The notes beneath the pieces are model-generated. The model searched no databases. It was not told the origin of the DNA and was given only the letters and a program-made list of their open reading frames with translations. 26,060 bases of DNA from JBLHKS01 sp047620505 (GTDB lineage Bacteria; Verrucomicrobiota; Verrucomicrobiia; Verrucomicrobiales; DEV007), in NCBI GenBank assembly GCA_047620505.1, contig JBLHKS010000095.1:1-26060 (forward strand), in the 5' to 3' direction. Position numbers and translations under genes: made by a program. Below are positions 8,001 to 14,559 of the stretch, in pieces. The stretch's first letter is position 1. Every line of letters begins with the position of its first letter.

Positions 8001-8685
8001 CTGCACCCGCACCCGGCTGAGCAGCTGCTGGCGGAGGGACCTGTTTTTGCGTCTCCAGGCCGGGCGCTCTCGGAGGAGGCGGGAGGTGCCTTTTGAGCTT
8101 GCGCCTCGCGAGCAACGTGGCTGGATCGACGAGATTTCCGCCGGTTTTGGTCGGTCGCGGAGGAGGCGGAACGCGCATTTTCGGCGTCTGCGGCTTAGGT
8201 GGAGGCCGCAGGGGACGGATCGCGACGCGGGTCGTGCCGGGATCGAGTTGCGGCCGATTCATTTCCGCGTCTGCCACTCGATTCTCAAGCCACGAATCGA
8301 TCGTAGCGAGCCTCGCGGTGAAATCTTCGCCATCGAGCGGAGTCGTGATCAGCTCATCCCACTCTTGATTTGGAGTCGGGCTGTTCTGGGTCGTTTCGCG
8401 GTCGCCAATCGCAAGAATGTAGGGCGGCTGACCCTCGGGTTTTGCTCGTGCCTCGGAACGCACCCAGGCGATGAAACCGTTCGGCGAAATCGTGCCCGGC
8501 TCCGTTGGCGCAACGACGAGTTGCTGAGCACGGTAGGTCGCCCGACCTTCATCGAACGTCGCGCAGGAATCGACAGCGAAACCCCGATCAGTCAGCCTGG
8601 TGCAGATGAGACGACGCGTATCTTCATCGCGCTGAACCACTAAGGCGCGCTTTCGAGGCTGATTCTCGTCGATTCGCACAACCAT
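5056..8685 (-). CDS. Large PAS-repeat signalling protein with degenerate receiver and degenerate HisKA_2/HATPase module
   Basis: This is a 1209-residue protein, probably cytoplasmic as no membrane segment is seen. Residues about 13-130 resemble a response-regulator receiver but have no Asp anywhere in the third-strand region (residues 50-67), where the phosphorylated Asp should be. A proline-rich linker follows (155-225). PAS-like modules lie at about 248-365, 380-492, 528-636, 648-768, 775-890 and 893-1005. The C-terminus (about 1010-1209) resembles HisKA_2 plus HATPase: ERIRAIALIHQLL matches the family's second helix and EDDGLGIPD is a good G1 box. The expected HHRVKNN phosphoacceptor segment reads ADRTPAD, and the N box reads SEFLAETLQDA without its Asn. 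It may therefore sense and bind without classical phosphotransfer. No partner regulator is adjacent. Confidence 0.85.
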   Translation of the reverse strand: MVVRIDENQPRKRALVVQRDEDTRRLICTRLTDRGFAVDSCATFDEGRATYRAQQLVVAPTEPGTISPNGFIAWVRSEARAKPEGQPPYILAIGDRETTQNSPTPNQEWDELITTPLDGEDFTARLATIDSWLENRVADAEMNRPQLDPGTTRVAIRPLRPPPKPQTPKMRVPPPPRPTKTGGNLVDPATLLARRKLKRHLPPPPRAPGLETQKQVPPPAAAQPGAGAAKPIEDTIFEAVPVEPAGQTAQLQALIDNAPIAMALFDREMRYLVLNQRWLADFGLVGANLIGRSHLEVFPSLGPAWQRVYTRALQGKSEHCEEDLWVRQDGSQDWVRWDVKPWIGADGQIAGITITCEVINEMIAHQRGGLDAEAGRSLLRGKVTPVLSIDLEGHVESASEACLAYLPGTETFAIKGEFFWEVFSLDPGRDKLKRDFLAAARETREGERFAFPPSWSHPARLATGGRTVLVWANSPRYDADGRVCGVLCIGITQGELAAPPAMRKPIVTEPQPLAKAETDTTRQMAARPEQLLEQASFGIILLDRDRNTLYANPEHSRLLGFDVRDYKDVEEWLAQSAPETSHGVLVLESWRENVWQKQVTKTLTLRNREKALRQIEFRPRPTADGGLMLTLFDVTEKRRGEEALRASEAKFRALFQHAGVGIALEDRSGNFFDVNPVFERMVAAQRHEIRKSHVRDWIHPEDWPQILANLENRPNGAAAMALEIRLNQKSGGLLWSRTTISRIVDHNGRSIFTAYFFHDITNERRADATLKAAHREHRALLGAIPDLILMLDRKGRLLDMIPSATGALIQNSATSIGQPLSALIPAFGESVPQLIERAAKKDSVSVFEFNDAENRHFKARFVRCSDDRFVAVIQDETAGKRASQAMQRHSLAFEHNCEGIVITDLTGKITDFNDTAERIFGYPRGEILGHTLSTLFSPTDRPSFNRRVADSLSGGKWAETTSFRRPDGSEGRCEVFYVAVAEDEERPAAIIGVNREISPYESASSRNLPGRAAADRTPADLQTLIKLIGLHLSFAGSAEMRFALRQNQERIRAIALIHQLLNSDAGPGGSRVNMAAYLKMLRRALLQNFNIAPEDIVIRLTCPEDAILPASQALSIGLITSEFLAETLQDACNRGGAGSIAVSLTIFKSFIEFRIEDDGLGIPDNLKTLSGSNLSMEVIKSLSEQLDAEMSLIANPQSALSLRFPAAPA
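5644..5653. repeat. AGCAGCTGCT palindrome, copy inside the PAS gene
   Basis: Exact core of the dispersed palindrome. It is read in the gene as Ala-Ala-Ala (GCA GCT GCT), just before the degenerate kinase module. Confidence 0.8.
7091..7100. repeat. AGCAGCTGCT palindrome, copy inside the PAS gene
   Basis: Exact core copy. Here it is read as CAG CTG CTG (Gln-Leu-Leu), a different frame from the copy at 5644. Confidence 0.8.
8020..8029. repeat. AGCAGCTGCT palindrome, copy inside the PAS gene
   Basis: Exact core copy in the proline-rich linker region, read as Ala-Ala-Ala. Confidence 0.8.
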
Positions 8686-8969
8686 TTGTGTCAGTCAGAT
8701 CGGGTCGGGAGTTCGTTTACGGTGAAGTGAAATTCCTCAAGTTTGCGAGAAAAATCAGAGCTGGATAAAGTCGCTGAAAATGGGCGACCGGCAACCCGAT
8801 TCAGTGGGTAGTTCAACTTTGGAAAATATAGAAATCACAATTTCTCGCGCCCGGAATTCTAGTGATTCCGATTCGGGGTCAGTCGATCGATTCGACCGCC
8901 CGAATGGGACGAGGTCGCTTCGGATTTGCTTCGACTTCGATGAAGCTGGCTGGATCGCGGATCAGGCGA
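8686..8969. other. Intergenic region upstream of the PAS gene, with an A/T-rich inverted repeat
   Basis: This is the gap between two minus-strand genes, so it should hold the PAS gene promoter and the 3' end of the DUF1552 transcript. It contains a perfect inverted repeat AGAAAT-caca-ATTTCT at 8830-8845 next to TATATT on the minus strand (a possible -10 element). TCGATCGA lies near 8882. I see no convincing -35 box, no structured RNA and no coding frame that fits. Confidence 0.35.
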
Positions 8970-10373
8970 TCAGGTCAACTCCGCAAGCGGACCGGCCAAG
9001 TCGAAATCCTTCAACTGAGCGTCCAACTGGCCGAAATGGTCGTCCGTTTCGATCCCAACGGCCTGCATCAAGCTCATGTAGAGATTGGCGATCGTTCGGT
9101 GCCCCTGCTTCTGATAACTCGGATACTGAATGTAGCGCCCGGTCTGAATTTTGTCGCCCAGGCCGCCGACGAGAACGAATGGCCAATCTGTCTGACCGGC
9201 ATGGTGCGATCCGCCAGCACAGGACATGTAAACGATCGTGGTGTTGTCGAGCATCGAGCCGTTTCCCTCGGGAATCGCTTTCAGCTTTTTGGCCATCTTC
9301 GCGACGTAACCGAGATGAAGCCGATCGACCTCCTTTCGAGCGCGAGGACCGTCCCAGCCGTTTCCAGTTTTCCCCTTCACGCCCAAATGACCGAGAGCGT
9401 GGACGGACTGATCGATCCCGAGATCCGAATAGGTAACTCCGAGCGTGTCCGGCCTCAGCGTGATCACATTCGTAAGCCCTGTGATCAAAGCCGCCGTCGC
9501 CAGATCGAAATGGAGATCGATCCGATCCGAAGGAACCATCGACTCGTATCGATTCGTCAACTCCGGCGCATTTTGCTTCACCTGATCGTCGAGGAGCGCC
9601 TTCTTTTGCGCCCGAACCCGCAGCGACTCGAAGGCATCGGTGTAGTTCGCGAAGCGCGCTTTGTCATCGGGCGAAAGCTGGCGCTCAAGCCGACGAGCGT
9701 CGTCCCGCATGAAATCCATCAAATTGGTATTCAGAGTCACCTGGCGCTTCAGCTGATCCGGAGTCGCCACCGCCGACCCGAACAACTCCATGTAGGCTTT
9801 CTTCGGACTGGCCTGAAACGCGACCGGCTGGCCTTTCTTCATCGCGGAGAGATTCGGGTAGCAATAATTGTTCTCTGGAGAGCGGAAAAATTGCTCCAGC
9901 AGCGCGCCGTTCATCGCCATTCCGTACATCGGATAGGGCCCGGCCGAGAGGTGCTGCCCGAGAATGCAATCGACGGTCGGAGCGACGGCGACCTGCTCCG
10001 AATGATGACAGGAAAGCGTGCCGTAGCCAGCTGTGTGGTTTCCCACGAAGTTCTTTCCGGAGAGGCCCTGGATGATCGTCAGCTGATCTTTGATTTCCTC
10101 GAAATCGCTCAAATTCTCCGGCAGCTGCTGGCCGGAAAGCGGAAGATTGACCAGCTCATCCCGGACTTTCGGCCAGTCGCCGGCCTTCGAATCGAGCGGC
10201 GAAAGGTTTTCCCGATCGATCCCGGACGACTTGACCACGAACACAAATCGCTTCGGCAGAGCCGCTTCGTCGCCGGCTGCGTGAACCGCGACGCTGCGGA
10301 GAAACGGGGCCAGGGCGAGCGACGCGGAGCCGTAGGAAATCGACTTGAGAGCGTTTCGTCTTGAAGAATTCAT
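8970..10373 (-). CDS. DUF1552 family protein with Tat-like signal (second copy)
   Basis: This 467-residue protein begins MNSSRRNALK, a twin-arginine signal, followed by a hydrophobic segment ending near AVHAAGD. The mature part follows DUF1552: KRFVFVVKSSGID, then DQLTIIQGLSG, a histidine-rich GNHTAGYGTLSCHHSE segment, and SCAGGSHHAGQTDWPFVLVGG towards the end. It is clearly divergent from the DUF1552 protein at 1247-2515, so the two are not a recent duplication. Its ATG overlaps the stop of the endonuclease-cytochrome gene by four bases, which implies translational coupling and a shared role in the envelope. The reaction is unknown. The 284-base gap behind it probably holds the end of the transcript, although no clear terminator is seen. 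Confidence 0.9.
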   Translation of the reverse strand: MNSSRRNALKSISYGSASLALAPFLRSVAVHAAGDEAALPKRFVFVVKSSGIDRENLSPLDSKAGDWPKVRDELVNLPLSGQQLPENLSDFEEIKDQLTIIQGLSGKNFVGNHTAGYGTLSCHHSEQVAVAPTVDCILGQHLSAGPYPMYGMAMNGALLEQFFRSPENNYCYPNLSAMKKGQPVAFQASPKKAYMELFGSAVATPDQLKRQVTLNTNLMDFMRDDARRLERQLSPDDKARFANYTDAFESLRVRAQKKALLDDQVKQNAPELTNRYESMVPSDRIDLHFDLATAALITGLTNVITLRPDTLGVTYSDLGIDQSVHALGHLGVKGKTGNGWDGPRARKEVDRLHLGYVAKMAKKLKAIPEGNGSMLDNTTIVYMSCAGGSHHAGQTDWPFVLVGGLGDKIQTGRYIQYPSYQKQGHRTIANLYMSLMQAVGIETDDHFGQLDAQLKDFDLAGPLAELT

Positions 10374-13300
10374 CGGCGATAAAGGAAGGAGTCAGAAGTT
10401 AGGAGCGAAACCACAAGGGCCTTGAAACTGCCGCCAGCATCGAGATAAGCCGTCTCGGCGTCAATCAGAGTCTTGGAGTCGCTCAGCATCTCGTTTCGGC
10501 CCATGAAATAGCGAAACAGATGCCGAATGATCGACTGGCGCGCGCGATCCGAGCGGCCGATGCGCTGCATCATTTCGACCGCGTCCTCGACCTCGCCATC
10601 AACCTCGGGATCTCCGGTTCCACGAATCGCACCCGTCGCGTTAACGGGGCGAGTGGTCAGCTTGCCTTCGGTGATCCATTTCTGGAAATCCTTCCCTCGC
10701 TTGACCACAATTTCGTCCTTCTCATCGAAGTAGATTTCGGTTCGGTACCGGCCCCAATCGTCGAAGATCTCGAAGGGTTCGCCTAACGGATTCATTTTCC
10801 GATGACAATTCCAGCAGCGCTCAGCCCGAAGCGGCTCCATCCGTTCGCGCAGCGTCAAGTGAGGGTCGTTGGGAACGCTCGCGTCAACATCCGGAGGAAC
10901 ATTCTGGATAATTCCAGCGAGCAATTTTTCCTGAATCCACTTTCCGCGCCGAACCGGATCGTTGCCGTCATTCAGCGAGTGAGCCGCAAGCCAGGCCGGA
11001 TGAGTCAGGATGCCAGCCCGCTGCTCGATCGGCATTTCCAACGGCTGCTCGATCTCCCAATTCCACTGCTGGCGCTGAACTCGGTTCGTCGCCGGAAGAT
11101 TGTAAACGCCGATGAAAACCAGATCGCTCTGCCCCCGAATTTCGCGATCGTAGGGCCAGCCTGGAAACGGCGTAAGCCCGTCCTCGATCGCCTCGCGAAC
11201 GATCTTCGCCCGCTCTTCCGCCTGTTTCCGAATTCGCGCGATCTCTTCCTTTTCCTTCTCCGCTTCTGTATCGCGCTTTTGTCGTTCAAACTGCTCGATC
11301 CGCTGTTTGACCTTTAAATCTACGTAGTCCGGTCGTATCGCCTCTTCATAAAATTGGCGAGCGAGATCGTTGTCTCCAGGATGGGCAATGAAGAATCGGT
11401 TACTCGTCAGTATTTCTTCAATCACGTTCTCATCTCGATTGATAAAATATTCTACCAGCTGCTGCGCTTCGTATTCCAGCCGGCCCGTGTTCCACTGTTG
11501 AATTCCCTCGTTGCGGACCCGGTCCATATCCTTGAAAACGCCGCCCGCTCGGTTGTAGCCAAAGAACTCTTCGAAAAACCGAATGATCCTTGGTGTCTGC
11601 TTCGGATGCATCCCCTTGTCGAGAATCTGCATAACAACTGCGGCCACATCAGTTTTGTTGGCCAGGCGCTTTTCGCCTACGGCTTTACGGATAAATTCGT
11701 TCTGCTCAGGACCCCGATCCGTAAGCGCATAAGAAACGGCATAGGCCAGTTCGTCCGGCGATAAATGACGGCGTCCATGCTCGTCAAGCAGGCCCAAACC
11801 CAGCTCCATCCGGTAAATCGCTTCACCGCTTAGAAACATTGCTTTGATTGTCGTCTTAAGCCCTTCTGCGATCCCGCCATCGGCGATGTTCTTCTTTAAG
11901 AAGGCCATATATCTGGCCAGCTCCTCGTCATTCGGCAGCCGCCCCACCGCCATCCTGAATTCTAGTCGAACCGCGTCCACCATTTGGTCTTCGGAAGGCA
12001 TCGGAGCGTCTTCGGCGAAAATCTCGAAGCGCTCCTCATCTGCCCGAAGGTGGAAATACTGATCCGTGTTGATCAGAATCATTTCGACCGTGCTTTGGTC
12101 AACGCCACTGATCGCCGAATAATCGCGAACTCCGGCAGACGAAGTGATATAGCTGAATGGACTCTGCCCACCTCGAATTCCTTTACCTTTAAAAATCTCT
12201 GGGCTGAACCTCCAGATTCGAGCTGGAGAGAACGGGAGTTCATCGATCTCGCCGGAAAACAGCATTTCGTGACTCACGTAGTTTCCGTATTCAGGCTTCA
12301 GAAGTTTTTCGCGATAAGCCTCAGCGTGCGCCGAATCTTGAAGCCGCAAATTGATCCATTGTACGATTTTTGCCCTCGCGATTGGATCCGGTTGCTCTTC
12401 GTCATCCGGCGGCATGTCTCCGGAAGTGAGCTGGTCGAGAATCTTCAACCAAATATCGCTGCCTTCCGATTCGAAATCTCCAGAGATAGTATGCAGAGCG
12501 ACTTTTCCCTTCTGCTTTTCCGGGCCATGGCACTTGAAGCAATTCTGTTCAAGAAACGGCCTCACCTCTTCCTCGAAACCCCCAGCAGCTGCTGGAGTGG
12601 AGGCCGTGATCACGGTAGCTGGAATCACACTCGAAAAGGCCCGTTCAACAAGAGTCGGATCGACGACAAACGGGTTTTCGTTGCCCTGGACTTCTGCGAT
12701 GCTCAAACTTCTCGCGCGCTCCGAATCGTCAACCGAATCGAGTTGATGCCATCGAACCAAAGTCTCGATCTGCGGCTCGAACCAGGCCTTATCGATTCGG
12801 CGATCACCATAAATTGAGTAGAAGTAGAACATCGCCCTGGCCACATTTCCTTTGAAAGCCTCGCGCGGCTCGAAGACCAGATCCGTCGACTCGCTGTAGC
12901 CGTCGATCTCGTCCGTGGGAACCGCAGTTTGGGGAATGGCCGCGATCCACCATTCTTTGGTGTCCGCATCGGGGATTTCGCCAAACGGATTGCTGCCCCG
13001 AACGCTGTTAACCTGAGAAATCGTCGGGAAAAGATGATGCAGATCGGTCTTCATCTGAGCCTCGCCTCGAGCGTCTGTGAATTTGGCCTGAGGCCACGTG
13101 TGCTCGGTGTTGACCTTCGTGTGGTCGGGAATTTCGACTGTCTCGAACACCTTGCCGGTGTAGGCCAGGGCCACCTTTCCGTCGCGGTTATCGATTCTCA
13201 CGAACATCTCCGTTCGCGCCCCTTTGTAGGACAGTTGCTTGGTGCGCTGGTACTCCTGCCGAAGCTGATCGATCAGCTCGTCGCCAGTCAGCGTCGGATG

Positions 13301-13375
13301 GATCGAGTCCGCGAGGAGACCGCCGCTCAGGAAAAGGAAAAGCGGAAGAATCACGGCGGTACGGAATGCCTTCAT
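10370..13375 (-). CDS. Secreted endonuclease I domain fused to a planctomycete-type cytochrome (PSCyt1-DUF1592-DUF1588-DUF1585)
   Basis: I start at the ATG at 13375 rather than 13525: it is followed by a signal peptide (MKAFRTAVILPLFLFLSGGLLA), while the extra 50 codons are basic and signal-less. The product is 1001 residues. Residues about 25-245 form a whole endonuclease I (EndA/NucM, HNH-like) domain with EHTWPQ at 91-96, DLHHLFP at 111-117, N123...R126GSNPFG and the late family motif QGNENPFVVDP at 230-240. A linker leads to a PSCyt1 haem module with NCFKCHG at 278-284 and SGDMPPDD. DUF1592-like sequence, a charged coiled coil (KRDTEAEKEKEEIARIRKQ), DUF1588 with CWNCHRKMNPLGE and DUF1585 follow. 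It would act outside the cytoplasmic membrane. ATGA-coupled to the DUF1552 gene. Confidence 0.9.
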   Translation of the reverse strand: MKAFRTAVILPLFLFLSGGLLADSIHPTLTGDELIDQLRQEYQRTKQLSYKGARTEMFVRIDNRDGKVALAYTGKVFETVEIPDHTKVNTEHTWPQAKFTDARGEAQMKTDLHHLFPTISQVNSVRGSNPFGEIPDADTKEWWIAAIPQTAVPTDEIDGYSESTDLVFEPREAFKGNVARAMFYFYSIYGDRRIDKAWFEPQIETLVRWHQLDSVDDSERARSLSIAEVQGNENPFVVDPTLVERAFSSVIPATVITASTPAAAGGFEEEVRPFLEQNCFKCHGPEKQKGKVALHTISGDFESEGSDIWLKILDQLTSGDMPPDDEEQPDPIARAKIVQWINLRLQDSAHAEAYREKLLKPEYGNYVSHEMLFSGEIDELPFSPARIWRFSPEIFKGKGIRGGQSPFSYITSSAGVRDYSAISGVDQSTVEMILINTDQYFHLRADEERFEIFAEDAPMPSEDQMVDAVRLEFRMAVGRLPNDEELARYMAFLKKNIADGGIAEGLKTTIKAMFLSGEAIYRMELGLGLLDEHGRRHLSPDELAYAVSYALTDRGPEQNEFIRKAVGEKRLANKTDVAAVVMQILDKGMHPKQTPRIIRFFEEFFGYNRAGGVFKDMDRVRNEGIQQWNTGRLEYEAQQLVEYFINRDENVIEEILTSNRFFIAHPGDNDLARQFYEEAIRPDYVDLKVKQRIEQFERQKRDTEAEKEKEEIARIRKQAEERAKIVREAIEDGLTPFPGWPYDREIRGQSDLVFIGVYNLPATNRVQRQQWNWEIEQPLEMPIEQRAGILTHPAWLAAHSLNDGNDPVRRGKWIQEKLLAGIIQNVPPDVDASVPNDPHLTLRERMEPLRAERCWNCHRKMNPLGEPFEIFDDWGRYRTEIYFDEKDEIVVKRGKDFQKWITEGKLTTRPVNATGAIRGTGDPEVDGEVEDAVEMMQRIGRSDRARQSIIRHLFRYFMGRNEMLSDSKTLIDAETAYLDAGGSFKALVVSLLTSDSFLYRR
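12582..12595. repeat. Dispersed palindrome CCAGCAGCTGCTGG, inside the endonuclease-cytochrome gene
   Basis: A perfect 14-base palindrome, read as Pro-Ala-Ala-Ala-Gly. It lies in the short linker between the endonuclease I domain and the PSCyt1 domain. Confidence 0.85.
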
Positions 13376-13469
13376 GCCGGAAGTGAGCCTGGACCGCCTG
13401 CGAGTGCGAAGACAAACCTTGTAGAAATTCGAGGATGAAATTCGGCGCGCCTGGTTCCAGATTCGCCGA
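13376..13469. promoter_or_regulatory. Divergent intergenic region
   Basis: These 94 bases separate the minus-strand endonuclease-cytochrome gene from the plus-strand epimerase gene, so promoters for both should lie here or just inside the genes. I cannot pick out confident -10/-35 boxes or a ribosome site. Confidence 0.3.
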
Positions 13470-14495
13470 ATGTCAGCGCCTCGAAACATCGCCGAACTGG
13501 ATGACCTTATTTCTTGCCCGACCAAAGGCGCTTTGCGGGCGGTCGAGGCTCACGCTGGAGATTTCGCGGTCCTTGGAGCCGGGGGAAAAATGGGGTTCCA
13601 CCTCACGCTGATGCTGCAACGCGCTTTAAAGTCGCTGGGGCGCGATGATCGACTCGTTGCGGTTTCGCGATTCGGTTCAACGGGATCACTCGAGCCATTT
13701 CAAGCTCAAGGAATCGAGACGATCTCGGCTGATCTCTGCGACGCCGCTGCGCTTGAGAAATTGCCGGATTTTCAAAACGTTTTCTTCCTCGCCGGCGTAA
13801 AATTCGGCACATCGAACGATTCGGGCCTGCTGACGAAAATGAACATCGAAATGCCGACGGCAGTCGCGAATCGTTTTCGAAACTCGCGCATCGTCGCGCT
13901 CTCGACAGGCTGTGTTTACTCTTTTGCCGAGCCAGAAACCGGAGGTCCATCCGAAGCCTCGCCTACCGACCCGCCAGGCGAATACGCCCAGTCCTGCCTT
14001 GGTCGTGAGACCGCTTTCGTCGCCGGATCGACCAAGCACAACACCGCGGTCACGCTCGTCCGTCTGAACTACGCCGTCGACCTGCGTTACGGCGTGCTCG
14101 TCGACCTCGGCCAGAAAATCCTCGCTGGCGAAGCGGTCGATGTCGAGATGGGCTACCTCAATCTGATCTGGCAAGGCGACGCGGTCGCGCACATCGTCCA
14201 GTGCCTCGGCGTGGCCGATTCGCCGCCGGAGATCCGAAACATCAGCCGAGCTGAAATCCACCGAGTCCGGGATCTCGCTAAGGAACTCGGCAAGCGTCTC
14301 GGTCGTGAGCCGAACATCGTGGGAGCCGAAGCGCCGACCGCCTGGATCACGAACCCGACTCGCTCACACACGGAATTCGGTGCCCCGGCAACAAGCCTGA
14401 CGCAGATCCTCGACTGGACAGCCGCCTGGCTGCTCGCAGGTGGCGAGACGCTCGGCAAACCGACGCATTTCGAGAATCGCGCCGGAAACTACTGA
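13470..14495 (+). CDS. NAD-dependent epimerase/dehydratase-like protein (extended SDR) with altered active site
   Basis: This 341-residue protein has an N-terminal Rossmann motif (VLGAGGKMG, starting near residue 34) and the extended-SDR pattern of nucleotide-sugar epimerases and dehydratases: SADLCD, VFFLAG, then the Ser/Thr strand IVALSTGCVYS. The catalytic Tyr-x-x-x-Lys appears as YAQSC, so Lys is replaced by Cys; the next Arg is three residues further on. TLVRLNYAVDLRYGVLVDLG and an NLIWQGDAVAHI segment match the substrate-binding half of the family. Loss of the Lys suggests either a different chemistry or a binding role. The substrate cannot be named. It is separated from the downstream GntP gene by 64 bases that hold a palindrome. 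Confidence 0.85.
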   Translation: MSAPRNIAELDDLISCPTKGALRAVEAHAGDFAVLGAGGKMGFHLTLMLQRALKSLGRDDRLVAVSRFGSTGSLEPFQAQGIETISADLCDAAALEKLPDFQNVFFLAGVKFGTSNDSGLLTKMNIEMPTAVANRFRNSRIVALSTGCVYSFAEPETGGPSEASPTDPPGEYAQSCLGRETAFVAGSTKHNTAVTLVRLNYAVDLRYGVLVDLGQKILAGEAVDVEMGYLNLIWQGDAVAHIVQCLGVADSPPEIRNISRAEIHRVRDLAKELGKRLGREPNIVGAEAPTAWITNPTRSHTEFGAPATSLTQILDWTAAWLLAGGETLGKPTHFENRAGNY

Positions 14496-14499
14496 TCTG

Positions 14500-14515
14500 C
14501 CCAGCAGCTGCTGGG
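14500..14515. repeat. 16-base perfect palindrome CCCAGCAGCTGCTGGG behind the epimerase gene
   Basis: It lies five bases after the epimerase stop and is the longest perfect form of the dispersed AGCAGCTGCT palindrome together with the copy at 25195. It could fold as a hairpin, but there is no T-run behind it, so it is not a standard terminator. Confidence 0.85.
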
Positions 14516-14559
14516 GCCAAGGCTGAATTTTCCGCTTCCCTCCCAGCGCTTCGGCCCTC

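Noticed and set aside
8780..9436. A long plus-strand open frame crossing the gap behind the DUF1552 gene
   Set aside because: Its product is low-complexity Arg/Ser/Asp sequence with no family likeness, and most of it lies opposite the well-supported DUF1552 gene.
13376..13525. An N-terminal extension of the endonuclease-cytochrome gene to 13525
   Set aside because: The extra 50 residues are basic and precede a normal signal peptide starting at 13375; the extension also overlaps the start of the divergent epimerase gene.
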